Assembly: GCF_013141915.1 (NCBI RefSeq)
Contig: NZ_SROX01000001.1
Span: 372,001-436,000 of the forward strand
Direction: 5' to 3'
Length of the DNA: 64,000 nucleotides
Origin: Cupriavidus necator
Lineage (GTDB): Bacteria > Pseudomonadota > Gammaproteobacteria > Burkholderiales > Burkholderiaceae
Shown here: in pieces, positions 8,051 to 16,720 of the stretch
Layout: each line of letters opens with the position of its first letter
Numbering within the stretch: position 1 is the first letter of the stretch
The notes under the pieces: generated by a model
Databases searched by the model: none
What the model was told of the DNA's origin: nothing
What the model saw: the letters and a program-made list of their open reading frames with translations, nothing else
Translations under genes and position numbers: made by a program

Positions 8051-9124
8051 TTAATCTACTTCTAGTATCCATCTGGTGGGCCGCCCTTGATGCAAGGGTA
8101 ATATATCGCCGATGCCTGTGATAATGCTAATGTTTAAATCGTTTTCAGCCAGCCAGCGGCCTGCTCGCGGGGCGGGTTGGCCAGATGTTGCCCAAACGAG
8201 AGTGTCACTTATGTCTTTCGAAACTGCCGTCCTTTCGAACTTACTCCTTGTCTCGGGCATCAAAAATCGGTAGCGATTTTCTTCATCAGGAAATAATCCG
8301 TCCTCGTATCGCGAATCCCGCCAAAGAAGTCGCCAGGTTGCAGGAAGCCCCCTTTCCTCCCCATATGCTGCCATGTTAGGCGCTTCGGACTCGGCATGAA
8401 GATAGCTCATTGTGCCAACAATCGAAAATGGACCTTTTGGAATTTGTTTTTGCTGGAATAAACTAAATACGTTGGGTTTCGGTACTTCTACCGGCTCCCA
8501 GATTCCTGAGCAGGGGACGATCCTTCCCGAGCGCACGAAGGTATTATTTTCAGGATCCGGTACTTCAGGAAGTGGCAAAGAATACCTCATTTTCTGTAAT
8601 GTACTCTTTAGATCCTCGTTGTAGAACGTGTGCGATTCTGCGTTGGCATTCCAGGGCTCAAGCACATCTGGCGCGATTTCGCCCCATGCTTCGGAAAGCT
8701 CTACAAATGCCCTGTGGAAATCGGTCCACCCAGGGGTGTCTTGTTCGCTGATAGGAGGGTGCTCGCCCCACTCAATTCTGATCAAATATTTGTCCCAGTA
8801 CGTTAGGGGGCGATCCGCCATGGCCAAATCACCATTGGCATCGAATTTGAATACTCGCTTGTCTCCAGACCTAAGGCGAAGAACGCCATCCTCGCAATGC
8901 GCGAATCCTTTCAATATGGAGACATAGTCGGAGTCAGAAACTCTCGAGGTGTCATCACATCCTGTCGCGCACGCCATTCGCCGGCAGTTCTCAGCGGCAT
9001 CCGCCCACAATTTGTAATAGGAAAGGACTCTGTTCCAGGCAGTATATGAGCTGATTTGCTTCAGCCACAAAAACAGCATTTTCCGTTCGTCGTATGACGT
9101 AGAAGTTTGGTTGTTCAGTCCCAT
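8051..9124 (-). CDS. Putative T6SS immunity protein (Imm71/Imm72-like)
   Basis: A 357-residue soluble protein with no signal peptide or membrane helix, so it would act in the cytoplasm. Two copies of a recurring module are visible: GRIVPCSGIWEPVEV (residues ~205-220) and SGQPAPRAGRWLAEND (~310-325), each followed by a TWRLLW or TRWILEV strand. This Gx(C/A)PxxGxW pattern recalls the Imm71/Imm72 immunity families known from polymorphic-toxin loci. The start lies 7 bases after the stop of the toxin gene, so the two are certainly co-transcribed, the usual layout of an effector-immunity pair. GC content is clearly lower than in the tss genes. The family name is recognition by eye, not a search result. 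Confidence 0.75.
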   Translation of the reverse strand: MGLNNQTSTSYDERKMLFLWLKQISSYTAWNRVLSYYKLWADAAENCRRMACATGCDDTSRVSDSDYVSILKGFAHCEDGVLRLRSGDKRVFKFDANGDLAMADRPLTYWDKYLIRIEWGEHPPISEQDTPGWTDFHRAFVELSEAWGEIAPDVLEPWNANAESHTFYNEDLKSTLQKMRYSLPLPEVPDPENNTFVRSGRIVPCSGIWEPVEVPKPNVFSLFQQKQIPKGPFSIVGTMSYLHAESEAPNMAAYGEERGLPATWRLLWRDSRYEDGLFPDEENRYRFLMPETRSKFERTAVSKDISDTLVWATSGQPAPRAGRWLAENDLNISIITGIGDILPLHQGRPTRWILEVD

Positions 9125-9131
9125 CTTTCCC

Positions 9132-10670
9132 TTATGGCGTAACTACTACTTCACGGTTCTTTTTGGTTGCTTGTTCGCGACTTCCAAGGCGAGCTGTTTG
9201 CACCGACGCCGGCCCAGGCATTCGTGCATATCCCCAAATTCCGTTTGCATCTTTCCATCCAGTAGGACGAATATGAAACGTTATACCGGTCGAAGGGTCA
9301 GTCCAGGCACGGGCGTTGCCGGACGCAATGACTGCCTCCCCAAGTGCTTTCAGTCCTTTAGAGGTTTTCTCGTCCAGCATAAAGAAAGCCTGTGTTGCAC
9401 CTCCAGGCAAATATTGTCCTGAGAGCCTGGAGCCAGTTTGCTCCGCAACCGTTCCTACGACGGCCTTTGGCGGATTGGTCCCCACGACCCTTCCGACTAC
9501 AACGTAGCCATCGCGGTTAAACTCGTCTAGCACTGCGGCACGCTCCCGCCACTGTCGAGCGCTTTTGGGTGGAGATCCAAGTCCCCACCAGACGCCTCCG
9601 GGATTCGTAGATGTAATTTTCTCCCCATGGGTGACGCCTTCGGGACCGAAAAAACGAAATACTTCCTCGCCCTGCTTCAATGGGCGATTTATCATGCGTC
9701 CGCTGTATGCCGCCACAGCCTCGAGATTACCGTTTTTATCGACTTTTTTAGTGAGATCGGGGTAACCTGGCTCTGGTTTGTATAATTTTTCGTATTTGTC
9801 TGGTCGTTTAGCGGGGGCAAAATTCTGCTGCCATCCTCTTTTCGATCGAGCGGGTAGGACACCATGTTCGACAAGGCGCGCTTCGTCGGTTCGGGTGATT
9901 GCGGGCTTGCCCGTTGCTACTTCGTGGAGTGCCTTCCTACTTGTGGCCTCGCCTCCGGAACGAACATATGCCTGGACCTCCCTTAGATATTGATCCAATT
10001 CCTTGATAGCCTTGGGAATCATTTCATTTCCCTTGGCCTTGAGTTGCCGCAGGCCACTGCGCAAACCGTCGATCCGTCGTAATAGGACCGACGGAATCGC
10101 AGAACCGGCCTTACTTTTGATCTGACCGAGCACCTTATACAGGTTGTTCATCAATGCCGCGAATCGTTCCAGGATCGCGGCCTGATGATCTGCAAAACGC
10201 AGCTTCAGTAACCACCGTTCAGCATTCTTGACACCTATGCGGTTCAGGAAAGCGATGATTTCATTGGCACCTTCAAGTAGCTTAGCTGCCCGCGCGGCGC
10301 CCTTCAGCGCAGCGGCTTCCTTGCAAACTTTGATGAGAATCCGGCCCACGCCTTTGACGACGCCTCCGAATACAGGGATCAAGGCAATGACAAGCACGAC
10401 GAGCAGCACCCACTCCCAGACGCTTTCCCGCTTTTCCGGCTTGTCGACCAAGCCGATAACGACGGCGATAATATCGCGAACGGCGGTCACGTCGCCAACA
10501 AGCGGGATCATGCCAATTACGGCGTCTACGATGATCTGGGACAAATTTGCCTTCTCATTGAAGGCGCCCTGAACCGTACCCCAGGTCCAACTCCCGACGT
10601 CGGCGCAGATGGCACGGAAGCGACTCCAAGTGAGGCCACCCGGTGGCGTTGTGTTTGCAACTGAAGGCAT
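9132..10670 (-). CDS. T6SS cargo effector with hydrophobic translocation segment and C-terminal toxin domain
   Basis: 512 residues. Residues ~45-75 and ~84-108 are hydrophobic helices (IIVDAVIGMIPLVGDV; VWEWVLLVVLVIALIPVFGG), as in the pre-toxin membrane segments of Tse6-like effectors. A helical, Lys/Arg-rich middle follows (~110-290). The C-terminal region, ~315-490, looks like the toxin: FRFFGPEGVTHGEK (339-350), GGVWWGLGSPPKSARQW (358-374), YVVVGRVVG and SGQYLPGGATQAFF (417-430). The GPEG and PGGATQ strings loosely recall NAD-consuming TNT/ART-type folds, but I cannot assign a catalytic class. The gene sits 22 bases after vgrG1 and 7 bases before a putative immunity gene, which is why I call it a VgrG1 cargo. 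Confidence 0.75.
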   Translation of the reverse strand: MPSVANTTPPGGLTWSRFRAICADVGSWTWGTVQGAFNEKANLSQIIVDAVIGMIPLVGDVTAVRDIIAVVIGLVDKPEKRESVWEWVLLVVLVIALIPVFGGVVKGVGRILIKVCKEAAALKGAARAAKLLEGANEIIAFLNRIGVKNAERWLLKLRFADHQAAILERFAALMNNLYKVLGQIKSKAGSAIPSVLLRRIDGLRSGLRQLKAKGNEMIPKAIKELDQYLREVQAYVRSGGEATSRKALHEVATGKPAITRTDEARLVEHGVLPARSKRGWQQNFAPAKRPDKYEKLYKPEPGYPDLTKKVDKNGNLEAVAAYSGRMINRPLKQGEEVFRFFGPEGVTHGEKITSTNPGGVWWGLGSPPKSARQWRERAAVLDEFNRDGYVVVGRVVGTNPPKAVVGTVAEQTGSRLSGQYLPGGATQAFFMLDEKTSKGLKALGEAVIASGNARAWTDPSTGITFHIRPTGWKDANGIWGYARMPGPASVQTARLGSREQATKKNREVVVTP

Positions 10671-10692
10671 ATTTTCTTGCTTCTGGAGTAGG

Positions 10693-13518
10693 CTAAGCGG
10701 GCTTTGCTTCCGGATCCGTCTCAGTGGACAGGTATTTGTCCACCAGGCTGGCTAGCTTGGCTTCCGTTGGATTAGGGTCGTGCCCAGGCGTCGGTGTTTT
10801 GTCTTTGCGTTCAAAAGCGCCTGGCATCGGGCCAAAGCTGACCTGCACGGGCCCGGGAGGAATGCCTTCAATGACGGCGCGTCCCTGCGCATCGAGTGTT
10901 CCTTGACGTTGAGAACCGTCAGCGAACTTCGCAAAGTATTGGGCGCCTGCAAGGCCTTCGTCGTCGTGATAGCGGTGATCAAGCATTAGCGTCGAGGGCG
11001 ACATCACCCCCACCGGCAGCGCCGCCAGCTCCGCCGGACTCCCCCCCGCCCCCACCAACGGATGCCCAGCCCCCTTCACCGACAACAACCCCGGCGTCTC
11101 AAACGTAATCGCATTCCCATCCAGCACGATCCGCGACGAGCCGCCGTGCAGCACCACCTTCTTCTGCGCCAGCACCTCGATGCCGTCGATCGATGACGTC
11201 ACCGTCACGGCCTTGTCCGCCATGACAGCCAGCGCATCGGTATGCGCCTGGATGGAAACCGGTCCGCCGGCCGCGATCGCGCGAATGCCATTGTTCTGGC
11301 TGAACAGGCTCACGCCCTTGGCTGCCGCCGCGGCGACGGTGTTGCCGGCGCCGACATGCCAGTCCGCCTGTGCCAGGCCCAGCAGGTGCCGTCCGGCAAA
11401 GATGCTGGTGGTGGCCTGCGTGGCCAGTGCGATCGAACTGGGCGATTCCGCGACGAGCCACGGTTGCCCGAAGCGCTCGGCAGCGGTGCCGGTATCCGGG
11501 CGCTTGGCGTCCTGGTCGTTGACCCGGTCCGGATAACTGCCGTCCTGCTGCGGGTCGATGGCCTTGGTCAGCGGTTCGAAGGCTGCGGTGGCTCCCAGCG
11601 GCAGCGCCTGCTGCGAGGTGGCGGCATCGGAGAGGCGCCGGGCGGTACGCTCGGCGGCGGTGATTTGCCCGCGGGCTTCGCGGATGTCGAGCATGGTGCC
11701 GGCGGCCCTGGCCTGGACCGTGGTCGACAGCAGCAGGCCGTTGCCGGCGCGCACGATGGCCCAGGCGTCGGTGCGCAGTTCGGCGCCGGTGCCGCGCCAG
11801 GCGCCGCGTTCACCGCTGGCGGGCGGCTGCGCGATCACGTAGCCAAGGTTGAGCTGGGTGTCGGCGGCCGAGCTGGCCAGGCGCATGCGCAACTGGCCGG
11901 TGTTGTCGTCGACTACCCACTGGTTGTAGCCGCCGTCGCCGAGGTTGTGCGAATGCCAGCCGGACAGCGCCGTGTTCAGCGGGGCCTCGGTGGCGGGCCA
12001 GGGCAGGGCGTCCTGTTCGTTGTGCAGTTGCGCCACCACCATCGGGCGATCGATGTCGCCATCGAGGTAGGTCAGCATGACCTCGGTGCCGGCGCGGGGC
12101 AGGTGATGCGCGCCCCAGTTGGGGCCGGCTGCGGCGGTGGCCACGCGCACCCAGGCGGTGACCTGGGTCAGGTCGTCCTGGGCCGGGTCGGCGGCGGTGT
12201 CGGCCCGGGGATCCGCCATCGGCGCGCGCAGCCAGGGCAGGCGCACGCGTACGCGGTGATCGCGCTCGGTAGTCAGCGGGGCGCCGCCCTCGGCGATGAC
12301 GACAGCGGGCTGCCCTTCGGGTGCGGTGGGCTTGGGCGTGTATGCCGGCACGATCGGGGCGTCGGCGCGAACGGCTTCGAAACGGTTGCGGTAGCTGCCG
12401 GCCTCGATGTCGGACAGGCCCAGCAGCAGCGCTACCTCGGCCCCCAGGTTGTTGGCCGCTTCATGGCGCACGGCCAGCGTGACGAACTCGTTCGCGGCGG
12501 TGTCGAAGTGCCCGGTCAGCGTGAAGCGTTCGCCGGCGCCCAGGGCGCGGACGCTGCCTTCGCCCTCGTAGCGCAGGTAGCGGCTTTCATGCGCTTGCGC
12601 TAGCAACTGCGCGGCGCGGCGTGCGGCATCGGCGTCGGGGAAGCGGTAGGTGCCGCGCGTTTCGAAGGACTCCAGCGTGGGCCATTCGCCCAGGCTTTCA
12701 CTGCCGGCGTCGGCGGCGGTGGCGGCCAGCGACTTGTAGTCCCACGAGGCGACGGTGACAGCGTTGGTGCCCGCGGCCGCTTGCAGTGACCAATGGTCGA
12801 TGGCGTCTTCGCGCTCGGCGGCGTCGCTGCGGTGGAAGCGGATGCTGGGCTGCGCGCAGGCGGGGCGTTCGGCCTGGTTGTCGAAGATCACCAGGCAATG
12901 GCGGGACTGGGCCTTGTCCTCCTGGCTGGATGTCTCGGCGTCGTCCTGTTGATGCTCGAAGCGATACGAGAGGCCTTCTTCCGCCAGCAGCCGCGTGACA
13001 AAGTCTAGATCGGTCTCGCGGTACTGACAGCAGACCGAGCGCTTGCGCAGCGGTTGACTCACTGCCGTGCGGAATTGGGCGAGCGGGTAGTCAGCCAGCA
13101 CATCTTCGATGATCTCCAGCGCGGTCTTGTCCTGGTAGACATAGCAATCGGTGCGTGCGCACAGGCGATCAAACCAGGTGCCGACCATCAGCCGGTAGCG
13201 GGCCAGGCCGCCGTCGCCGCCGATGGCCGCGCAGCTCTGGACATAGCCGTGCCAGGCGCGGCGGCTGCCGTCGGCTAGCATCAGCCGCAGCGTGATTTCC
13301 TCGGCGGCCAGGCGTGCGGTGTCCAGGTGTGCCGACGGGCTAAGACAATCGATCTGCAGCTGGAAGGGTGCGCAGACACCCTCGTGCGCGACGAAGCGCT
13401 CCACTACCAGGTCGTCGGCGGTAAGCGCCGTCTCCAGCGTGATCTGGCGCGTGCGCTGGCCCAGCAGCCCGGACAGGGCGGCCATCGCGGATGACGGATA
13501 AGAGGACAAGGGCTTCAT
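10693..13518 (-). CDS. vgrG: VgrG spike protein 1, with C-terminal adaptor-like extension
   Basis: 941 residues. It has the gp27/gp44-like N-terminal base (FVAHEGVCAPFQLQIDCLS to YRETDLDFVTRLLAEEGL), the gp5 OB fold (DHRVRVRLPW, GTEVMLTYLDGDIDRPMVVA), then the DUF2345 beta-helix needle. After ~residue 840 comes an extra domain of ~65 residues (LMLDHRYHDDEGLAGAQYFA to VIEGIPPGPVQVSF) like the Ig/transthyretin-type cargo-binding domains on some VgrGs, and a charged tail. It sits 78 bases after tssL and 22 before the toxin it probably carries. The coding strand becomes very G-rich just before the extension. Confidence 0.95.
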   Translation of the reverse strand: MKPLSSYPSSAMAALSGLLGQRTRQITLETALTADDLVVERFVAHEGVCAPFQLQIDCLSPSAHLDTARLAAEEITLRLMLADGSRRAWHGYVQSCAAIGGDGGLARYRLMVGTWFDRLCARTDCYVYQDKTALEIIEDVLADYPLAQFRTAVSQPLRKRSVCCQYRETDLDFVTRLLAEEGLSYRFEHQQDDAETSSQEDKAQSRHCLVIFDNQAERPACAQPSIRFHRSDAAEREDAIDHWSLQAAAGTNAVTVASWDYKSLAATAADAGSESLGEWPTLESFETRGTYRFPDADAARRAAQLLAQAHESRYLRYEGEGSVRALGAGERFTLTGHFDTAANEFVTLAVRHEAANNLGAEVALLLGLSDIEAGSYRNRFEAVRADAPIVPAYTPKPTAPEGQPAVVIAEGGAPLTTERDHRVRVRLPWLRAPMADPRADTAADPAQDDLTQVTAWVRVATAAAGPNWGAHHLPRAGTEVMLTYLDGDIDRPMVVAQLHNEQDALPWPATEAPLNTALSGWHSHNLGDGGYNQWVVDDNTGQLRMRLASSAADTQLNLGYVIAQPPASGERGAWRGTGAELRTDAWAIVRAGNGLLLSTTVQARAAGTMLDIREARGQITAAERTARRLSDAATSQQALPLGATAAFEPLTKAIDPQQDGSYPDRVNDQDAKRPDTGTAAERFGQPWLVAESPSSIALATQATTSIFAGRHLLGLAQADWHVGAGNTVAAAAAKGVSLFSQNNGIRAIAAGGPVSIQAHTDALAVMADKAVTVTSSIDGIEVLAQKKVVLHGGSSRIVLDGNAITFETPGLLSVKGAGHPLVGAGGSPAELAALPVGVMSPSTLMLDHRYHDDEGLAGAQYFAKFADGSQRQGTLDAQGRAVIEGIPPGPVQVSFGPMPGAFERKDKTPTPGHDPNPTEAKLASLVDKYLSTETDPEAKPA

Positions 13519-13596
13519 CGGAGCAAGGTCGCGCTAGAAGGTTCGGCATGCGGGCCTGGATGCGGCAGGACCGCCTTCGATGGCATCAACGCGGCA

Positions 13597-14391
13597 TCAG
13601 GGCAGCGAGATGGTCAGATGCGAATAGCGCGGCCCCAGCTTGATCACCTGCGAGTAGCCCTGCAGCGTGTCGCTGGTCTGTGAGCGCAGCGTGGTCGACA
13701 GCCCCAGGAAGGCCAGCAGGGCAATCAGCGCAAAGACCGCGCCGAAGATCCACAGCGGGGTTTCGCGCTTGAGCGCGTGCGAGATCTTGTCCGGGATCGG
13801 CCATTGCGGGGCAAAGGCGGCGCGCTTGCCCTTGATCGCGGAGATCTCGTCGCCAAGGCGCGCGGTCAGGTAGGCCAGCTTTTCGGGTCCCTCCAGGATG
13901 TACTTGCCGCGGAACCCCAGCAGCAGGCACATGTGGAACACTTCCAGCGCCTGCAGGCGCGGGGCCCCTTGCGCGCGCAGTTCTTCCAGCTTGGTGAAGA
14001 AGCCTTCGCCGGCCAGTTGCTCGCCGAACAGCACCAGTTGCAGCGGCCGCCGCTCCCAAGTGCTGCGGATGCCGAAGTTGGACGCCAGGATAGTTTCGTC
14101 GATGGCGGCGCAGAACGCGTACTTGGCATCGAAGATGTCTTCGGCCGGGACGTTGAGCCGCTTGGCGCCGCGCTCGAAGTCATCGAGGAAGTCGCGCACC
14201 TTCTGCAGGAACTCCTCGGCGCTGCCCGGTTGCTGGCCATTGCGCAGCAGGAAGAGCATGAAGAAGCCGTCGTAGAGCAGGTCGAGCAGCGTGCGTGCGT
14301 GCATCGCGCCATCGGCGGAGCCCGCGGCGGCGGGGGATGGCTGGCCAGCCGGTGATGCGCCGAACAGCGAAGGCGTGGAGGTAGCGCTCAT
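13597..14391 (-). CDS. tssL: TssL / DotU-family T6SS membrane complex protein
   Basis: 264 residues. TssL spans the inner membrane and, with TssM and TssJ, forms the trans-envelope complex. The cytoplasmic DotU domain is seen as LLDLLYDGFFMLFLLRNGQQ, AAIDETILAS and LVLFGEQLAGEGFF. A single C-terminal membrane helix lies at ~223-243 (LWIFGAVFALIALLAFLGL), with a short periplasmic tail. There is no OmpA/peptidoglycan-binding extension, so this is the short form. A separate OmpA-type protein elsewhere in the cluster could take that role. The start overlaps the tssK stop by 4 bases (ATGA), a sign of translational coupling. Confidence 0.96.
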   Translation of the reverse strand: MSATSTPSLFGASPAGQPSPAAAGSADGAMHARTLLDLLYDGFFMLFLLRNGQQPGSAEEFLQKVRDFLDDFERGAKRLNVPAEDIFDAKYAFCAAIDETILASNFGIRSTWERRPLQLVLFGEQLAGEGFFTKLEELRAQGAPRLQALEVFHMCLLLGFRGKYILEGPEKLAYLTARLGDEISAIKGKRAAFAPQWPIPDKISHALKRETPLWIFGAVFALIALLAFLGLSTTLRSQTSDTLQGYSQVIKLGPRYSHLTISLP

Positions 14392-15734
14392 GAGGTCACC
14401 GCAATCAGTTCAAGTTTGAGTTCCCGGATGCCGGCCGGGGTGTAGATGGTGATGGTCTGTGCCTGCAGCATGCGGTCGTAGAGTGCGCCGCGCGCCTCGA
14501 TGGCGAAATAGCACGCGCCCGGACGCACCGGGATGGCGGGCGGCACCTGCGGCGTGTAGGTCAACGGCACGCCCGGCATCGAGGACAGCACTAGCTTGTC
14601 CACGTCATCGGGGGCCCCGACCTTGAAGCGGCTGGGGATGGCGTCGACCAACTCGGCGACTGGCATGTCGGCGCTGACCGACAGGTAGAAGCTGGTCTTG
14701 TCGTCGATCTTGCCGGAATCGAGCCGCCCCAGATGGAACGAGGGACGGGTCTCGTCCAGCGCGATCGAAAAGTAGCGCGTGGAGATGACGGTATCGAGCA
14801 GGTCGCGGATGATGCTGTCCAGCCGCGCAAAGACGGGGCCCGGACTGTCGTGGTCATAGACCGGAAGATCGGCCAGCGTATGGCTCTTCGAGAATGTCAT
14901 CAGCGCGCCGGCCAGGCGCAGCATTTCCTGGAACAGGCGCTCGGGATGCAGCTCGGGATGGTGGAACAGGTGCGCCAGTGCGGCGAAGGAGGCATTGGCC
15001 GTGTGCAGCAGCCAAAAGGACGCGATATCGCCCGAGCGGAACTCGATGATGTTCTTGGTGGGTTCGCGATGGAAACCGTACAGCGCGTTGACCTTGGCCT
15101 GGAGCGCGTCGATCAGCCGCCGCAGGCGCAGGTACAGCACCGCCGACGCGTTGATCGACAGGCTGGGGGCGACAAAGGTCTCGTCCAGTTCAAAGCTGCC
15201 GGTCGCGGTACGCCGGATGCGCACGACCGGCAGCGAGATGAACTGGTCGCGCGGCTCGGTCTCGGCCACCAGCCGCACGGCCTTCTTCAGGTAAGTGATG
15301 GCTGCCGGTTCCGCTTCGGTGAACAGGTCCGACGTTTCGGTCTGCAGGCCGACATAGCGGGATGACAGTGAGCCTTCTACGTCGTCGCGGTAGTTGCCGC
15401 CGGCATCGTGCAGCGGTTGCAGGGCCAGGTAGAAGGTCAGTTCCGAGGTGCCTGCCGGCATGGCGTCCAGCACCACGGGTGGGGGCAGTTCGTCAGCCTG
15501 GGGCGCGGAATACAGCTCGCCATCGGGGAAGAACAGCGACAGCTCGGTCACGCGCAGCACCCCGCTGGCGAGCGCATCCGTGTCGAAACTGGCATTGCGC
15601 ACGCCCCAGCCATAGGGTTGGATCACTTGCGCGGTGGCGTGCAGACGCGACTCATGGTATGCGTCCTGCCGCTGGAAATGCTGGGGCCGCAGGAACAGGC
15701 CTTCGCCCCACAGAATCTTGGCGGAATAACTCAC
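14388..15734 (-). CDS. tssK: TssK, T6SS baseplate-to-membrane connector
   Basis: 448 residues. TssK trimers link the TssEFG baseplate wedge to the cytoplasmic parts of TssL/TssM. The family N-terminus is clear: ILWGEGLFLRPQHFQRQDAY, then RLHATAQVIQPYGWGV. The rest follows the usual length and order, with RQLRRLID-like shoulder segments and a C-terminal domain holding the string HYFSIALDE-type strands near residues 325-345. It is the second gene of the minus-strand tssJKL operon, 35 bases after tssJ, and overlaps tssL by 4 bases. Confidence 0.97.
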   Translation of the reverse strand: MSYSAKILWGEGLFLRPQHFQRQDAYHESRLHATAQVIQPYGWGVRNASFDTDALASGVLRVTELSLFFPDGELYSAPQADELPPPVVLDAMPAGTSELTFYLALQPLHDAGGNYRDDVEGSLSSRYVGLQTETSDLFTEAEPAAITYLKKAVRLVAETEPRDQFISLPVVRIRRTATGSFELDETFVAPSLSINASAVLYLRLRRLIDALQAKVNALYGFHREPTKNIIEFRSGDIASFWLLHTANASFAALAHLFHHPELHPERLFQEMLRLAGALMTFSKSHTLADLPVYDHDSPGPVFARLDSIIRDLLDTVISTRYFSIALDETRPSFHLGRLDSGKIDDKTSFYLSVSADMPVAELVDAIPSRFKVGAPDDVDKLVLSSMPGVPLTYTPQVPPAIPVRPGACYFAIEARGALYDRMLQAQTITIYTPAGIRELKLELIAVTS

Positions 15735-15769
15735 GTTTGCCTTGGTTGTTGTTGGTACCGGGCGCCGCG

Positions 15770-16462
15770 TCAGGTACGGCAGCCCGCGGCGGATACGAGG
15801 TTGAGGTTGCTGCTGGCCGCGGCGCCCGCCGGCGTGATGGCATCGCCGACGGTCAGCGTCATGGCGCAGGCGTGCAGGCCGATGGTCAACCCGGACTTCT
15901 CGCTCTTGGCAGTATCGAAGGCGAACTTCCAGCGCTGCGGGGCAGGGCTGCGAAACAGCGCCACCACGCCGAACGTTCCGGCCTCGCGGGTAACCTTTTC
16001 CACGATTTCATAGCGCTGGCCGGGAATTAGAGTCATCTCTCTAACTTGCACCAGGTCAGCGCCCAGAGTCTTCTGCTCGCGTTGCGGGTCGATGAAGGTA
16101 TCGAAGGGCGCCTGCAGAAAGCTGGTGGGATCTTTCAGCTTGTAGAGCCGGACCACGATGGCCGCGGGCCGGTTATCGGCCGCCGCATTGAGGTTGTTGC
16201 CGGCGTACAGCTTGAGCGGGACTTCCCGCGGCGGCTTCTGTGATTCCGGCACGTTAGAGGGCTTGAGTCCTACCGCCTCCAGCGCGCCGCTGGCCGCGCC
16301 CGCCAGCAGCGTGCCGCCCACCGAGCATCCTGTCAGCACCGCGGCGCAGGCAGCCGCCGCCAGACCTGCAGCCAGCCTGGTTGGCACCGCCAGGGCGCTG
16401 CGACGCCGGCGTTGCGGTGCTGGTTCGATGCCCGGCGGCTGGCTGAATTCAATTTGGCGCAT
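15770..16462 (-). CDS. tssJ: TssJ outer-membrane lipoprotein of the T6SS
   Basis: About 230 residues from ATG 16462 (MRQIEFSQPP); an ATG six codons upstream is possible. There is an unusually long, Arg-rich leader, then a hydrophobic stretch and lipobox AVLTGC with the lipidated Cys near residue 46. The mature part shows the TssJ beta-sandwich features: LKLYAGNNLNA, IVVRLYKLKD, FLQAPFDTF and the conserved GQRYEIVEK loop. It anchors TssM to the outer membrane. It is the first gene of the minus-strand arm, divergent from the plus-strand tss operon across an AT-rich region. Confidence 0.94.
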   Translation of the reverse strand: MRQIEFSQPPGIEPAPQRRRRSALAVPTRLAAGLAAAACAAVLTGCSVGGTLLAGAASGALEAVGLKPSNVPESQKPPREVPLKLYAGNNLNAAADNRPAAIVVRLYKLKDPTSFLQAPFDTFIDPQREQKTLGADLVQVREMTLIPGQRYEIVEKVTREAGTFGVVALFRSPAPQRWKFAFDTAKSEKSGLTIGLHACAMTLTVGDAITPAGAAASSNLNLVSAAGCRT

Positions 16463-16720
16463 GACAGAATTTAGAAACATCTAATTCAGCAGTTGTGGAC
16501 CGATCCGACAAAAACGGTAGAGAACTACCAAAAAGTACTAATGCTGACAATATCTGTCCATCTGTTGTCAGCCGTAAGCGGCAGAGTGTACTATTCCGGC
16601 CAATTCGTGTTCAACACAGTTCTAGCATTCTTGGCATTTGGCATTTTTTCCCAGCGCGAATCTCGCCAAGCCAGCCCGAATCGCCCCGCCGCAATCTTGA
16701 ACTTTCACAAGAGACTCGCC
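16463..16720. promoter_or_regulatory. Divergent T6SS promoter region with two dyads
   Basis: About 258 bases between the two core operons, much more AT-rich than the flanks. Two dyad symmetries stand out: GGTAG-agaa-CTACC (16516-16529) and CTGACAA-14 nt-TTGTCAG (16544-16550 / 16565-16571). This is the only place from which both tss operons can be driven, so these are candidates for operator sites. I could not define -10/-35 boxes with confidence. Confidence 0.45.

Noticed and set aside
16638..16655. Possible sigma-54 type promoter (TTGGCATTTGGCATTTTTT)
   Set aside because: It has the TGGCA part, but there is no TTGC element at the required distance.
16493..16720. Upstream extension of the TPR lipoprotein frame
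   Set aside because: The stretch is AT-rich, does not look coding and contains dyads. The lipoprotein signal peptide begins properly at GTG 16721.
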